Positions 8,186 through 16,091 of a stretch of DNA of 23,360 nt are shown in pieces. The translations under genes and the position numbers were made by a program. The notes under the pieces were generated by a model. The model saw only the letters and a program-made list of their open reading frames with translations, ran no database searches and was not told the origin of the DNA. The stretch covers positions 1 to 23,360 of the forward strand of contig NW_001915106.1 in NCBI RefSeq assembly GCF_000208925.1, read 5' to 3'. The stretch comes from Entamoeba histolytica HM-1:IMSS. Its lineage: Eukaryota > Evosea > Mastigamoebida > Endamoebidae. The first letter of the stretch is position 1. The number at the start of each line of letters is the position of its first letter.

Positions 8186-9265
8186 ATGAACAAGTATAGC
8201 GGTGCAATTGTTATAAGTGGAAGTATAGGAGTTGGAAAAACAACAACAATACAAGCATTAATTGAATATTTTAATAAAGAGAATGTAGGAATAATAGAAG
8301 AATATATTGATTATTCACCTAGAATTGGAAAAATGTTAATATCAGATGTAGGGAATGGAATAGAAAGAAATTACACATTACAAAAATTTATTCTTCAATG
8401 TTATGAAGAACAATTAAAAAATAATAAAAATAAAAAAGTAATAATTATTGAACGACATCCTCGTGAAGCAATTGAAGTATTTTGTGAAATAGATAAAACA
8501 ATGACAGAAAAAGAAAGAGAAGAAATTACGAATAAAATATATTTAATAGAAAAAGAATACCAATTAGAATATAATAAATATAATACATATTGTATTTCAA
8601 CTGATTATGCAACTCCAAATATTATAGCAAGAAATATCTTTACAGAATGGATAAAAAGAGAAAATATAGAAAATGAAACATTTCATGTATTTTTATATGC
8701 TAATGAAGAAAATCAAAAGAAAAGAATTATAAAAAGAAATAGAGGAGTTATTTCAGAAATGAATTTTTATTATGTTAATCAAATTAATACTCTTTATAAA
8801 CATTATTTAAATGAACATTTTACTTCTAAAGAAAATAATGAAGAAACATTATTTATTAAAAAATTACATAAAGATGCAATTATTCCTACAAGAGGAACAG
8901 AACAATCAGTAGGTTTTGATTTATATAGCATTGATGATAATATTATTTATCCACATGATAGATGTTTAATTTCTACAGGAATTGCTGTACAAATTCCACA
9001 TTTCTGTTATGGTAGAGTTGCACCAGGTTCATCATTAGCAATTAAATATGGAATTGATATTGGAGGAGGAGTTATTGATGAAGATTATAGAGGAGAAATA
9101 AAAGTAATAGTATTTAATCATTCAAATACTATATATAGATGCAAGAAAGGAGATAGAGTTGCACAACTTATTATTGAAAAAATAAAACAATGTAAAATTG
9201 AAGAAGTGAAAGAAATAAGTGAAACAATAAGAGGAGAGAAAGGATTTGGATCAACAGGTAAATGA
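8186..9265 (+). CDS. Deoxynucleoside kinase-dUTPase fusion protein
   Basis: A bifunctional nucleotide enzyme. The N-terminal half (about 1-215) is a P-loop deoxynucleoside kinase: SGSIGVGKT at 12-20, an EEY at 39-41 where the family has its catalytic Glu, and IERHPREAIEVF at 89-100 for the family's D/ERS motif (His replaces Ser). A basic KKRIIKRNR lid follows at 179-187. The C-terminal half (about 225-360) is a trimeric-type dUTPase with all five motifs: GFDLYS (244-249), GRVAPGSS (277-284), GGGVIDEDYRGE (294-305), GDRVAQLI (323-330) and RGEKGFGSTG (350-359). Numbering counts from a TTG at 8183; the first ATG is 8186, which I chose. The kinase should phosphorylate salvaged deoxynucleosides, and the dUTPase makes dUMP and keeps uracil out of DNA. 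The gene is intact with a TGA stop directly after the last dUTPase motif. The fusion is unusual. Confidence 0.9.
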   Translation: MNKYSGAIVISGSIGVGKTTTIQALIEYFNKENVGIIEEYIDYSPRIGKMLISDVGNGIERNYTLQKFILQCYEEQLKNNKNKKVIIIERHPREAIEVFCEIDKTMTEKEREEITNKIYLIEKEYQLEYNKYNTYCISTDYATPNIIARNIFTEWIKRENIENETFHVFLYANEENQKKRIIKRNRGVISEMNFYYVNQINTLYKHYLNEHFTSKENNEETLFIKKLHKDAIIPTRGTEQSVGFDLYSIDDNIIYPHDRCLISTGIAVQIPHFCYGRVAPGSSLAIKYGIDIGGGVIDEDYRGEIKVIVFNHSNTIYRCKKGDRVAQLIIEKIKQCKIEEVKEISETIRGEKGFGSTGK

Positions 9266-9304
9266 ATAATTTTTGATCTTTTTAATTTCATTTAAAAATA
9301 CAGT

Positions 9305-9970
9305 ATGGAAAATAAAATAATCATTAGTGGAGGAATTGGGACAGGTAAAACAACAATAATAAAAGCATTAGCAAAATACTTTAATCCAGATGAAGTAGGA
9401 ATAATAGAAGAACATGTCCGATGGGATGAAATAAATAAAGTACTACAAACAACAAGTAAAGAAAATTCAAATAAAAAGAAACATCTCATTGAAATACTTA
9501 AAGAATATTTAAATGATTATGAAGAACAAATAGAAAAGAAACAAAATAAAAGAATAATACTTATTGAAAGACAACCAATTGAAGTAATTGATACATTCTG
9601 GGATCCAGAAGAAACAGATGATTTATTAAATACTCAAGAAATCAAAATATTAAAAGAACAAGCAAATAAAATAATTACTAAATATATAATAAAATATGAA
9701 GAAGAAGAACAAATAGAAGGAATAATGAGAACAAATGAATTATTAACACCAAAAGCATTAGCATCAGAACTATTTTCTAAATGGTTAACAAGAAACTCTC
9801 GTTTATCACGTTCATCAATTTATCTAATTTTTCTTGGTGTTAATGATAAAATAATAACTAAAAGAATGAGCACTCATCCATTAAAACCAGAGATACGGTA
9901 TGATATGAATAATTTATATCTTGAAACATATTCTGCTAATTATCTAAAATATTATAAAGAATTGAATTAA
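9305..9970 (+). CDS. Deoxynucleoside kinase-like protein
   Basis: A second P-loop kinase, clearly related to the N-terminal half of the preceding fusion protein. Both open with an I-x-SG-x-IG-x-GKTT loop (here residues 7-17), then share IIKALAKYFN versus IQALIEYFN, the phrase VGIIEE, and an IERxP motif followed by an aromatic (ILIERQPIEVIDTFWD here). The protein is 221 aa, normal for the deoxynucleoside/thymidylate kinase superfamily, with no dUTPase attached. It starts at ATG 9305, 39 bp after the fusion gene, and converges on the capsid gene with an 8-bp gap. The likely role is phosphorylation of a deoxynucleoside or deoxynucleotide for viral DNA synthesis; substrate cannot be read from sequence. 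It probably arose by duplication, followed by gain or loss of the dUTPase. Confidence 0.82.
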   Translation: MENKIIISGGIGTGKTTIIKALAKYFNPDEVGIIEEHVRWDEINKVLQTTSKENSNKKKHLIEILKEYLNDYEEQIEKKQNKRIILIERQPIEVIDTFWDPEETDDLLNTQEIKILKEQANKIITKYIIKYEEEEQIEGIMRTNELLTPKALASELFSKWLTRNSRLSRSSIYLIFLGVNDKIITKRMSTHPLKPEIRYDMNNLYLETYSANYLKYYKELN

Positions 9971-9978
9971 TTTTAATT

Positions 9979-11739
9979 TTAATCTGTTCCTGTTTTTTCT
10001 TTAACAAAATATTTGTTATTACAAATATATTCACATCCTCCTTGAACAGTACATCTCCAGAAACAATCTTGACATACAAGCATAATTGGACATCTATCAT
10101 TTATATCTTCTGTCCATGGATTTTTCAAATAGGGATGAAGTTGTTTAAATGGTAATAAAGTAGCAGTAAGTGTTACATGTGCATTATCCTTAGTAATTCC
10201 ATCACAAAATGTTCCATAACCACTTAATCTTTCTGTACTACATAAGAAACAATATGAAGTATTATCTTTAAGTGGAAGTGCATATTGAATTTCAGGATTA
10301 TAATTATTAACAAATGAAGGATCAAGTTCATTACATTCTAATGAATAAGCAAATTCTTTTGAAGGGGAGAATAAATTATCTAAGCCAGCATTAGTAATAT
10401 TATAAATAGTATGAGATTTTTCAACAGTAGAGAAAGGTTTATCAGGATAAGGTTTATTATCAATTTGCATTTGTAAAGAAGCAAATAAAGGATTTCTACT
10501 ACATGTTACTTCATTTGAAGTTCTAGGGAATAAAAACATTAAAGAACTTACATTAGTCATAGCATAAGTAGTATTACATTTTAAACCATTACTTAATGGT
10601 TTTTGTGAAAATGCTTGATAATCAACATATTGTGATGGAATAATTAATTCTTTTGTTTGATATTTTTCTATTAATTCATTCATTACACTATCTTTAATAT
10701 TAAATCCATTAATATTTGTTCTACAATATCTTAAACTTCCATCTGTAATAGTAAAACAACTTTTAATATTTTTTGGAGTGAGAACACCTAATTCATGATT
10801 ACTATCTTTTTGTAATGACATCATTGATGTAATAAATGTATCTCCAATTTGTGTAAATGAACAATTCTCATGTTTACTATTTAATACTCCATAATAATCT
10901 CTTTCTTTCATTTGATCAATTCCAATACTAAGTACTAATGAATTTCCTTTAACTGGGGAATTGATTTGTTTACTAATTTTATTTATAATAGTATTTTGAT
11001 TACATTGACAAATAACAAAATTCTGTTGAATTGCCATTTTAACTTCAAGTGTTAAATTTCCAAAAATTCCATTAGGAAACATTTTCATAGCAGCAAATGG
11101 TAATAAATCATCTAATGGAATAATTACTTCAAATTCTTTTTCAATAGTATTATTTGGTGCTTTAATAATTTCTTGAAGATTAAAATAACATCCACATACA
11201 TTATCTTCATGTTTATATGCTGCTTCCCATTGTGTATAAATTCCTGGTTTATAATCTAATTCTTCTTGTGCTTTTAACATTCTAATAGCTACATTCTCAT
11301 ATAATGCTTCTGTTTGTTCACATGCTGTTTTCTTATTTCTTGAATATACACGATATGCATCAAATAAATGTGTTGATGATTTTAATCCTACAAAATATTC
11401 TATTGCTGTTAATCTTCCTGTTTGAAATCCTGAAATATCTCCTTCTTGACTATCTTTTATTTGTGTCCAAAATTGTTCAGTTGGTTTAATTTGAATTCTA
11501 ACTAATGCAGTAATAGATGATTTATCTATATTTGTAATTTGAATTGATTCATCTGTCAATTTTACTTTAGTATACATTCCTTTTTGTACAGGACATGGTG
11601 GATCAGATGAATCTATTGATAAACATTTATTATCATGAACACCTGAATTAGCTTCAAGTATTCCATCTGTATAATTGAAGTATTTGATAAGATCACCTGT
11701 TTCTTCTTGATCTAATGCTTTAATAACGTTATAGTTCAT
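9979..11739 (-). CDS. Major capsid protein (double jelly-roll type)
   Basis: The 586-aa length, alternating beta-rich composition and signature segments fit the Polinton and polinton-like-virus major capsid protein, which forms pseudo-hexameric trimers on an icosahedral shell. Residues about 117-140 (VGLKSSTHLFDAYRVYSRN) and 208-234 (PLDDLLPFAAM, then MFPNGIFGNLTLEVK) match the conserved pattern I know from these capsid proteins, in which a Leu-Leu-Pro-Phe turn is followed by Phe-Pro-Asn and Phe-Gly-x-Leu. The C-terminus is Cys-rich (CQDCFWRCTVQGGCEYICNN), which is uncommon and could bind metal or form disulphides. It starts at ATG 11739 and ends with TAA. The frame is fully open, in contrast to the polymerase. 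It is divergent from the small basic gene, 42 bp away. Confidence 0.85.
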   Translation of the reverse strand: MNYNVIKALDQEETGDLIKYFNYTDGILEANSGVHDNKCLSIDSSDPPCPVQKGMYTKVKLTDESIQITNIDKSSITALVRIQIKPTEQFWTQIKDSQEGDISGFQTGRLTAIEYFVGLKSSTHLFDAYRVYSRNKKTACEQTEALYENVAIRMLKAQEELDYKPGIYTQWEAAYKHEDNVCGCYFNLQEIIKAPNNTIEKEFEVIIPLDDLLPFAAMKMFPNGIFGNLTLEVKMAIQQNFVICQCNQNTIINKISKQINSPVKGNSLVLSIGIDQMKERDYYGVLNSKHENCSFTQIGDTFITSMMSLQKDSNHELGVLTPKNIKSCFTITDGSLRYCRTNINGFNIKDSVMNELIEKYQTKELIIPSQYVDYQAFSQKPLSNGLKCNTTYAMTNVSSLMFLFPRTSNEVTCSRNPLFASLQMQIDNKPYPDKPFSTVEKSHTIYNITNAGLDNLFSPSKEFAYSLECNELDPSFVNNYNPEIQYALPLKDNTSYCFLCSTERLSGYGTFCDGITKDNAHVTLTATLLPFKQLHPYLKNPWTEDINDRCPIMLVCQDCFWRCTVQGGCEYICNNKYFVKEKTGTD

Positions 11740-11781
11740 CTTGTTTATTTTGATTTCTTAGTTCAATCTTTTATTTCATTC
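11740..11781. promoter_or_regulatory. 42-bp bidirectional start region of the capsid genes
   Basis: Only 42 bp separate the start codons of the major capsid gene (minus) and the small basic capsid-like gene (plus). The sequence is T-rich with TTCATTCATG at the plus-strand start. Shared or overlapping late promoters would coordinate structural genes; that is inferred from spacing alone. Confidence 0.4.
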
Positions 11782-12249
11782 ATGAAGTTCGGTAATTGGA
11801 AGAGATTTAAAGAAGGATTAAAGAAAGTTGCAGCACTATTAGCTTCTGGTGCGAAATTTGGTGGGAATGTAATTGAAAAAGCAAAACCACTTATTTCTAT
11901 AGCATCAGATTTTATTCCAGGTGGTGAAATAATTAAAAAAGGTACAGAAGTAATTAGTAAAATAGCAGAACCTACAAGTGAAGTATTAAATAGAATAGCA
12001 TCAGGTGAAAATGTTGTTGGAGCAACTAAAAGATATTTAAATCAAGTTAAAAATGAAATACCAAATGATATTACTAAAACAGCAAGTAAAATTATTAATC
12101 AAGTACCTGAACATATTTCATTAAAACCTAAAGGAAGAACAGGAGTATCACCTAAATCTGCTTTATTTGCTAAAAGACTCAATGGTAATGAAAGTGAAAT
12201 GAATAATGAAGAAGATTATGAAGATTATGATATTGAAGATTATCTATAA
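11782..12249 (+). CDS. Small basic amphipathic protein, 155 aa; candidate minor capsid/membrane-active protein
   Basis: Starts at ATG 11782. The N-terminal half is basic with amphipathic helices (FKEGLKKVAALLASGAKFGG) and a short hydrophobic stretch ending DFIPGGEIIKKG. The C-terminus is strongly acidic (NNEEDYEDYDIEDYL). A basic amphipathic N-terminus beside the major capsid gene recalls adenovirus protein VI-like and other internal minor capsid proteins that disrupt membranes or line the capsid. The sequence alone does not establish this. It shares its MKFG start and the F-[IL]-PGGE motif with the next gene, so the two look like a tandem paralogous pair. Confidence 0.7.
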   Translation: MKFGNWKRFKEGLKKVAALLASGAKFGGNVIEKAKPLISIASDFIPGGEIIKKGTEVISKIAEPTSEVLNRIASGENVVGATKRYLNQVKNEIPNDITKTASKIINQVPEHISLKPKGRTGVSPKSALFAKRLNGNESEMNNEEDYEDYDIEDYL

Positions 12250-12280
12250 ATAATTAACTCTTTATTCTTAATTAATTGTT

Positions 12281-12634
12281 ATGAAATTTGGATTTATCAA
12301 AAAGTTAAAGAATATAATTAAGACAGCAGGAAAGAAAATAACAGGAATAGGAGGGAAGTTATATAAAACAACAGGTAATATAACAACTAAATTAATTCCT
12401 ATTTCAAAAGGAATAGCATCATTTCTTCCAGGTGGTGAAACAATAGGAAAATTATTAGAAAGAATACCAAAATGGTATGAAACAAATGGAAAAGCACTCA
12501 CAGAAATTAGTGAAGGAAAGAAAATAAAAGATGTTATTAAAGATTATGGAAAAACACTTTATAATGATGTTCTTTTAAATAAAAAGAATTTATCAGCACT
12601 ATCACCTTATGAACAAGAAAAACTAACACAATAA
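12281..12634 (+). CDS. Small basic amphipathic protein, 117 aa, paralog of the preceding gene
   Basis: Starts at ATG 12281 and ends with TAA. It opens MKFGFIKKLKNIIKTAGKKI, a strongly cationic amphipathic helix, followed by a Gly/Thr-rich segment and SFLPGGETIGKLLERIP, matching DFIPGGEIIKKG of the neighbour. It lacks the neighbour's acidic tail and ends SALSPYEQEKLTQ; the neighbour has VSPKSALF near the same place. It lies 31 bp downstream on the same strand. The likely role is a minor capsid, core or membrane-active protein, by analogy and position only. It converges on the polymerase gene with a 42-bp gap. Confidence 0.7.
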   Translation: MKFGFIKKLKNIIKTAGKKITGIGGKLYKTTGNITTKLIPISKGIASFLPGGETIGKLLERIPKWYETNGKALTEISEGKKIKDVIKDYGKTLYNDVLLNKKNLSALSPYEQEKLTQ

Positions 12635-12676
12635 TAAGAAAAAGAATCAATTAGACTTAATTGAGAGCTTCATTTT

Positions 12677-13019
12677 TTAAAATTTAATTGTTCTTTTAAA
12701 TTCACTCAGACTTTTTACTTTAAAATCACGCTCTATTTCAAAATGGGATCCATACTTAGCTAAGTCAATGGTGAGTGGTTTACCCATATAAAGATACTCA
12801 TACAGAGCAACTACATCCCCTTCAAATTTTTCATTGGCAACCCCAATAATCACATCCTTGGGGATTCCTTTCATTCTAATTAAATAATCTATATCACCAT
12901 CTTCATTGGTGAGAACATCAAGGTAAAACTTCTTACCCAGAAAGATGGACTTAATTGACCAGGATGGTTTTCCTTTAACAGGGGGAAGTCTAAGTGGAAC
13001 TGACCTAGTTCAGAACCAA
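12677..13019 (-). pseudogene. C-terminal end of the DNA polymerase, separated by frameshifts
   Basis: Downstream of the main polymerase ORF the minus strand continues to encode polymerase-like sequence in other frames, ending at TAA (12677-12679). One short piece next to the main ORF (about 13080-12986, ending near GSELGQFHLDF) is in a second frame. From the run of five G at 12981-12985 the frame changes again to a stretch that contains the KxY-type motif of protein-primed polymerases (SIFLGKKFYLDVLTNEDGD). It then runs through MKGIPKDVIIGVANEKFEGD to the stop. Each change needs the equivalent of one extra base, at a T-rich site near 13080 and at the G5 run. Without this segment the thumb and the KxY motif would be lost. 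It may be a true mutation, an assembly indel or, less likely, programmed frameshifting. Confidence 0.8.
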
Positions 13020-16000
13020 CTAAGTCTCTACCATACTTTTCTTTAAACTCCTTCTCAAGTCTTGGTAGATCCTTTTCTTTATATGAATACTATCAGTATC
13101 CTGATAATAAACATATATGTTATTATCTTCACATAGATAAATTAATTCATTCATTATTCTCTTGGACATGGAGAGAATAAGAACACCAATAATGTTGGGG
13201 ATATAAAAATCATCTATTTGTTTCTTAACATTTAATATCCAAATATCAGAGTCATATAATTGCTCTCCTGTTATAATATCTTCTAAATTTCTTTTCCAAT
13301 AAGAAAGCATTTTTCTTTTTGTCCTAAATAGTTTATTTTCTTCCATGATTGGCTTCTGAATAGTTTTGCCATAACAGGAGTTCATTATTAATTTAAATAT
13401 TACTTCACTCGGATCATGTTCTGCTTTCTTTTGCTTTCTTATATCATAAATTTCTTTAATCTTTTCTTTGAATAAACTAGCCTTTCCCCCATCCCAATAA
13501 ATTCCTTCTTTAACATTAAATTCAATTTCTTGATATTTAAGTAGATCCTCTAAGTAAATTGAATCTACTGTCATGATTGTTGGTTCATTTACATATTGAT
13601 TTATTCCATTCACCTTCTTAATAATAATTGGCATCTTTCTAATTTTATTTACTTTTGTTATCTCTATAGTCACAATAAAATATGAGATAAATCGTTCTTG
13701 TGTAGTTTCATATTGTTGTTCCTCCATTAGATGTTCCAGATACCACTGTATTGGTTTCTTCATAACCCGGGGTGCTCCAGAAGGAAGAAATAGTCTTGCA
13801 ACTGCTGATGGATAAAGACTGCAAGCATCAAAGTCTACTATTTCTTTATTAACCATATGTTTTTTATTTTCACCTAACATATTTCTACCACCATAAACTG
13901 ATTTTTTAATATACTCTCTTACATTACCAGTATATTCAAATAAGAAATCTTTTACAAAGCAGTTATTTTTAAAGTAATAATAAGATAATGCACTTAAGGT
14001 GGAAAATTGGGTGCATTCCAAATTTAAATTTTCTTTCATCATCTTCTTATATTTTAAAAATCCTTCTCTTAACACTAATACGTTCCTTAAACAATAATAT
14101 TCACAGTATTTTTCTGCGTTAAATTCGGTTTCATTTATACAACACCTATTTTTTATTAAATTCTCTTTAAATTGTGCAATTTTTTCTAATGACCAACTAG
14201 GAGTTTCTTTATTCCAACAATTTTCAATTACTCCAATTCTCATTGTCTCCTCATTATAATAATTATAAGGAAATATTTCTTTTTCATAATTTCCATCTAA
14301 TTTAAAGAATGTTTTAAAATTAGATATGCTTGTTGGTATTAAAGCAAGTGTATCTTTAAATACTATCTTCTTTCCATTTATTTTTATTGTCATTTTATAT
14401 ATCATCTTCCCCTTTTTAACTATATTAATAATTCCATATTTTGCTAAAAATCTTCCATCATATCCTAAGTTATGGAAGTAACAAAGGGGTGACTCTATAG
14501 TTTGAAGATAATCAATAAATCTTTCTGCGCAATTCATACCATAAAATTTCTTCCACGCACCAACTTCATTCATAACAATAATACAATATGGCTTGTGATA
14601 ATCACCAGAGGTGAAACATTCAAAATCAGCAAACAATAATGTATTAGTAGTTTCACTCTTTTTATCTTCTACAATTAATTTTGACTCTTCATATGTTAAA
14701 GAAATATTTTCTGGTGAGAATAGAAAAGAGTCATAATATTTTTTCTTAATCATATCATTTCTTACAATTTCTTTAATAGCTCCAGCATCTCTCAATAGAC
14801 TTAAACATTTATATACTGGAATATAATTATTTAGAGAGTGTTTATATATTTCCCCTTCTTTTTTAGTAACATTGAAGAATTTTTCTATATCCTTTCCATT
14901 TTCATTACAATAATTTACTATTTCTTCATAATGATGAATAAAGTATGTAGTTAATGGTACTTTTTCATCAGGTACATAATGAAAATTATTCTTCCAACGT
15001 ATTAAAAATATTTTAATTGTTCTTTCACCATGTTTAATATTATTTGTGACTATTTTTTCTCCATTATAATATCGAAGAATTATGTTGAGTTTAAATTCTT
15101 CTGCAAAATGTATCATAGTTTTTTTTGTCACAGTATTCCCCTTTAACTTTGTTCTGATTTTATCCATTTCAGTCTTTGTTAAGGTATGACTGTTTTCTAA
15201 ACAATGAATAAAACAGTTTTCTATTTGTACTATATCCTCTTTACTATAGATTTGATATTTTTTGAGGATATGTTCTAGAGGTGCCCAATGTTCAACCAAA
15301 TAATAATTAAATAACGCACCTTCTATTCGTTGGCGTTGAGGAGGTTTCAATATTGTTATGATGATTTCATTTACTAATTTTCCAGGAGGGATATTTAATT
15401 CATTTTCTCTATCATCATAACTCCTCCAAAATTCTTCTATACCAACATCAAACCCCACACACTGATTAAGAAATACTTGCGGTTCGATATTTTCTAAGTT
15501 AACAATAAATCGTCGCCGCCTTCCACCAAATACCAATTCTACTAGGGGAATTAAGCCATATTCCTTAATTAATCGACTTATTCTATAGGTTTCCCCTAAC
15601 ATACCACGCCATGCTTGCGCAGTATTTTCTAGCCCAAAATCTCTTTTTCTGATGACCGTAAATTCAATCTCATCATCAGTAGTATTTTCTCTTGCTATTT
15701 GGAGGAGTTGTATTTCATTTTCTGTAGGTGGTACTCTATCTAGAGTGAGGAAATCTAAGGTAGCATTTTCCTCTTCATGGTTTATTTCCTCTAGTAGAGC
15801 AGCAACCTCACCATCAGTTAAGGGCTCCTCCATCATTTGGGCATCATTAGGTGGGTCATTAGTGGGGACAAAGGGGGTTTCTTCAGGGGGATTCATAGGG
15901 GCGTCCTGAGAGGGGTCATTAAGGGGATCTGGTGAAAAAGAAGGCGTAGTGGGGCTAGCTCCGCTGACCGGTCTATCACCACTAAGTCTAGCACTGATAG

Positions 16001-16091
16001 TTCCAGCCCCGTACTCTCCAATAGCCCCGCTAGCCTTCTCTTTCGCAAGAGAGTCTATAGCCTCGTGAGGGGGGTGCTTGGATTTCTCCAA
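13020..16091 (-). CDS. Protein-primed family B DNA polymerase (main open segment)
   Basis: The 1023-codon open segment carries the core of a pPolB, the replicase of Polintons, adenoviruses and phi29-like phages. Exo I is at 488-492 (ADFEC), exo II at about 540-547 (HNLGYDGR). Exo III lies near 662-672 (YCEYYCLRNVL), where Asn 670 replaces the expected catalytic Asp. Polymerase motif A is at 753-762 (DFDACSLYPS), motif B at 900-908 (KLIMNSCYG) and motif C at 995-1001 (YYQDTDS). An upstream region (about 285-385) has an NCFIHCLENS and a NNFHYVP segment, resembling the OTU-like cysteine-protease module seen in some Polinton polymerases. The segment opens at a TTG, not an ATG, and is followed by an out-of-frame tail, so the real gene runs from 16510 to 12677. 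Residues 20-90 are Pro/Ser/Gly-rich and much more GC-rich than the rest. Confidence 0.9.
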   Translation of the reverse strand: MEKSKHPPHEAIDSLAKEKASGAIGEYGAGTISARLSGDRPVSGASPTTPSFSPDPLNDPSQDAPMNPPEETPFVPTNDPPNDAQMMEEPLTDGEVAALLEEINHEEENATLDFLTLDRVPPTENEIQLLQIARENTTDDEIEFTVIRKRDFGLENTAQAWRGMLGETYRISRLIKEYGLIPLVELVFGGRRRRFIVNLENIEPQVFLNQCVGFDVGIEEFWRSYDDRENELNIPPGKLVNEIIITILKPPQRQRIEGALFNYYLVEHWAPLEHILKKYQIYSKEDIVQIENCFIHCLENSHTLTKTEMDKIRTKLKGNTVTKKTMIHFAEEFKLNIILRYYNGEKIVTNNIKHGERTIKIFLIRWKNNFHYVPDEKVPLTTYFIHHYEEIVNYCNENGKDIEKFFNVTKKEGEIYKHSLNNYIPVYKCLSLLRDAGAIKEIVRNDMIKKKYYDSFLFSPENISLTYEESKLIVEDKKSETTNTLLFADFECFTSGDYHKPYCIIVMNEVGAWKKFYGMNCAERFIDYLQTIESPLCYFHNLGYDGRFLAKYGIINIVKKGKMIYKMTIKINGKKIVFKDTLALIPTSISNFKTFFKLDGNYEKEIFPYNYYNEETMRIGVIENCWNKETPSWSLEKIAQFKENLIKNRCCINETEFNAEKYCEYYCLRNVLVLREGFLKYKKMMKENLNLECTQFSTLSALSYYYFKNNCFVKDFLFEYTGNVREYIKKSVYGGRNMLGENKKHMVNKEIVDFDACSLYPSAVARLFLPSGAPRVMKKPIQWYLEHLMEEQQYETTQERFISYFIVTIEITKVNKIRKMPIIIKKVNGINQYVNEPTIMTVDSIYLEDLLKYQEIEFNVKEGIYWDGGKASLFKEKIKEIYDIRKQKKAEHDPSEVIFKLIMNSCYGKTIQKPIMEENKLFRTKRKMLSYWKRNLEDIITGEQLYDSDIWILNVKKQIDDFYIPNIIGVLILSMSKRIMNELIYLCEDNNIYVYYQDTDSIHIKKRIYQDLRRSLKKSMVET

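Noticed and set aside
9292..9489. Minus-strand 65-codon ORF
   Set aside because: It is antisense to the second deoxynucleoside kinase and explained by it.
11304..11489. Plus-strand 61-codon ORF in the capsid gene
   Set aside because: It is a Leu/Ile-rich antisense shadow of the major capsid protein.
12268..12501. Minus-strand 77-codon ORF
   Set aside because: It is antisense to the 117-aa basic protein and has the composition of a mirror frame.
13070..13090. Programmed ribosomal frameshift after polymerase motif C
   Set aside because: There is no classical slippery heptamer with a clear downstream structure, and three further breaks occur in the same gene, so mutation or assembly indels are more likely.
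15652..15909. Plus-strand 85-codon ORF inside the polymerase
   Set aside because: It is a Ser-rich shadow antisense to the GC-rich linker of the polymerase, with no motif.
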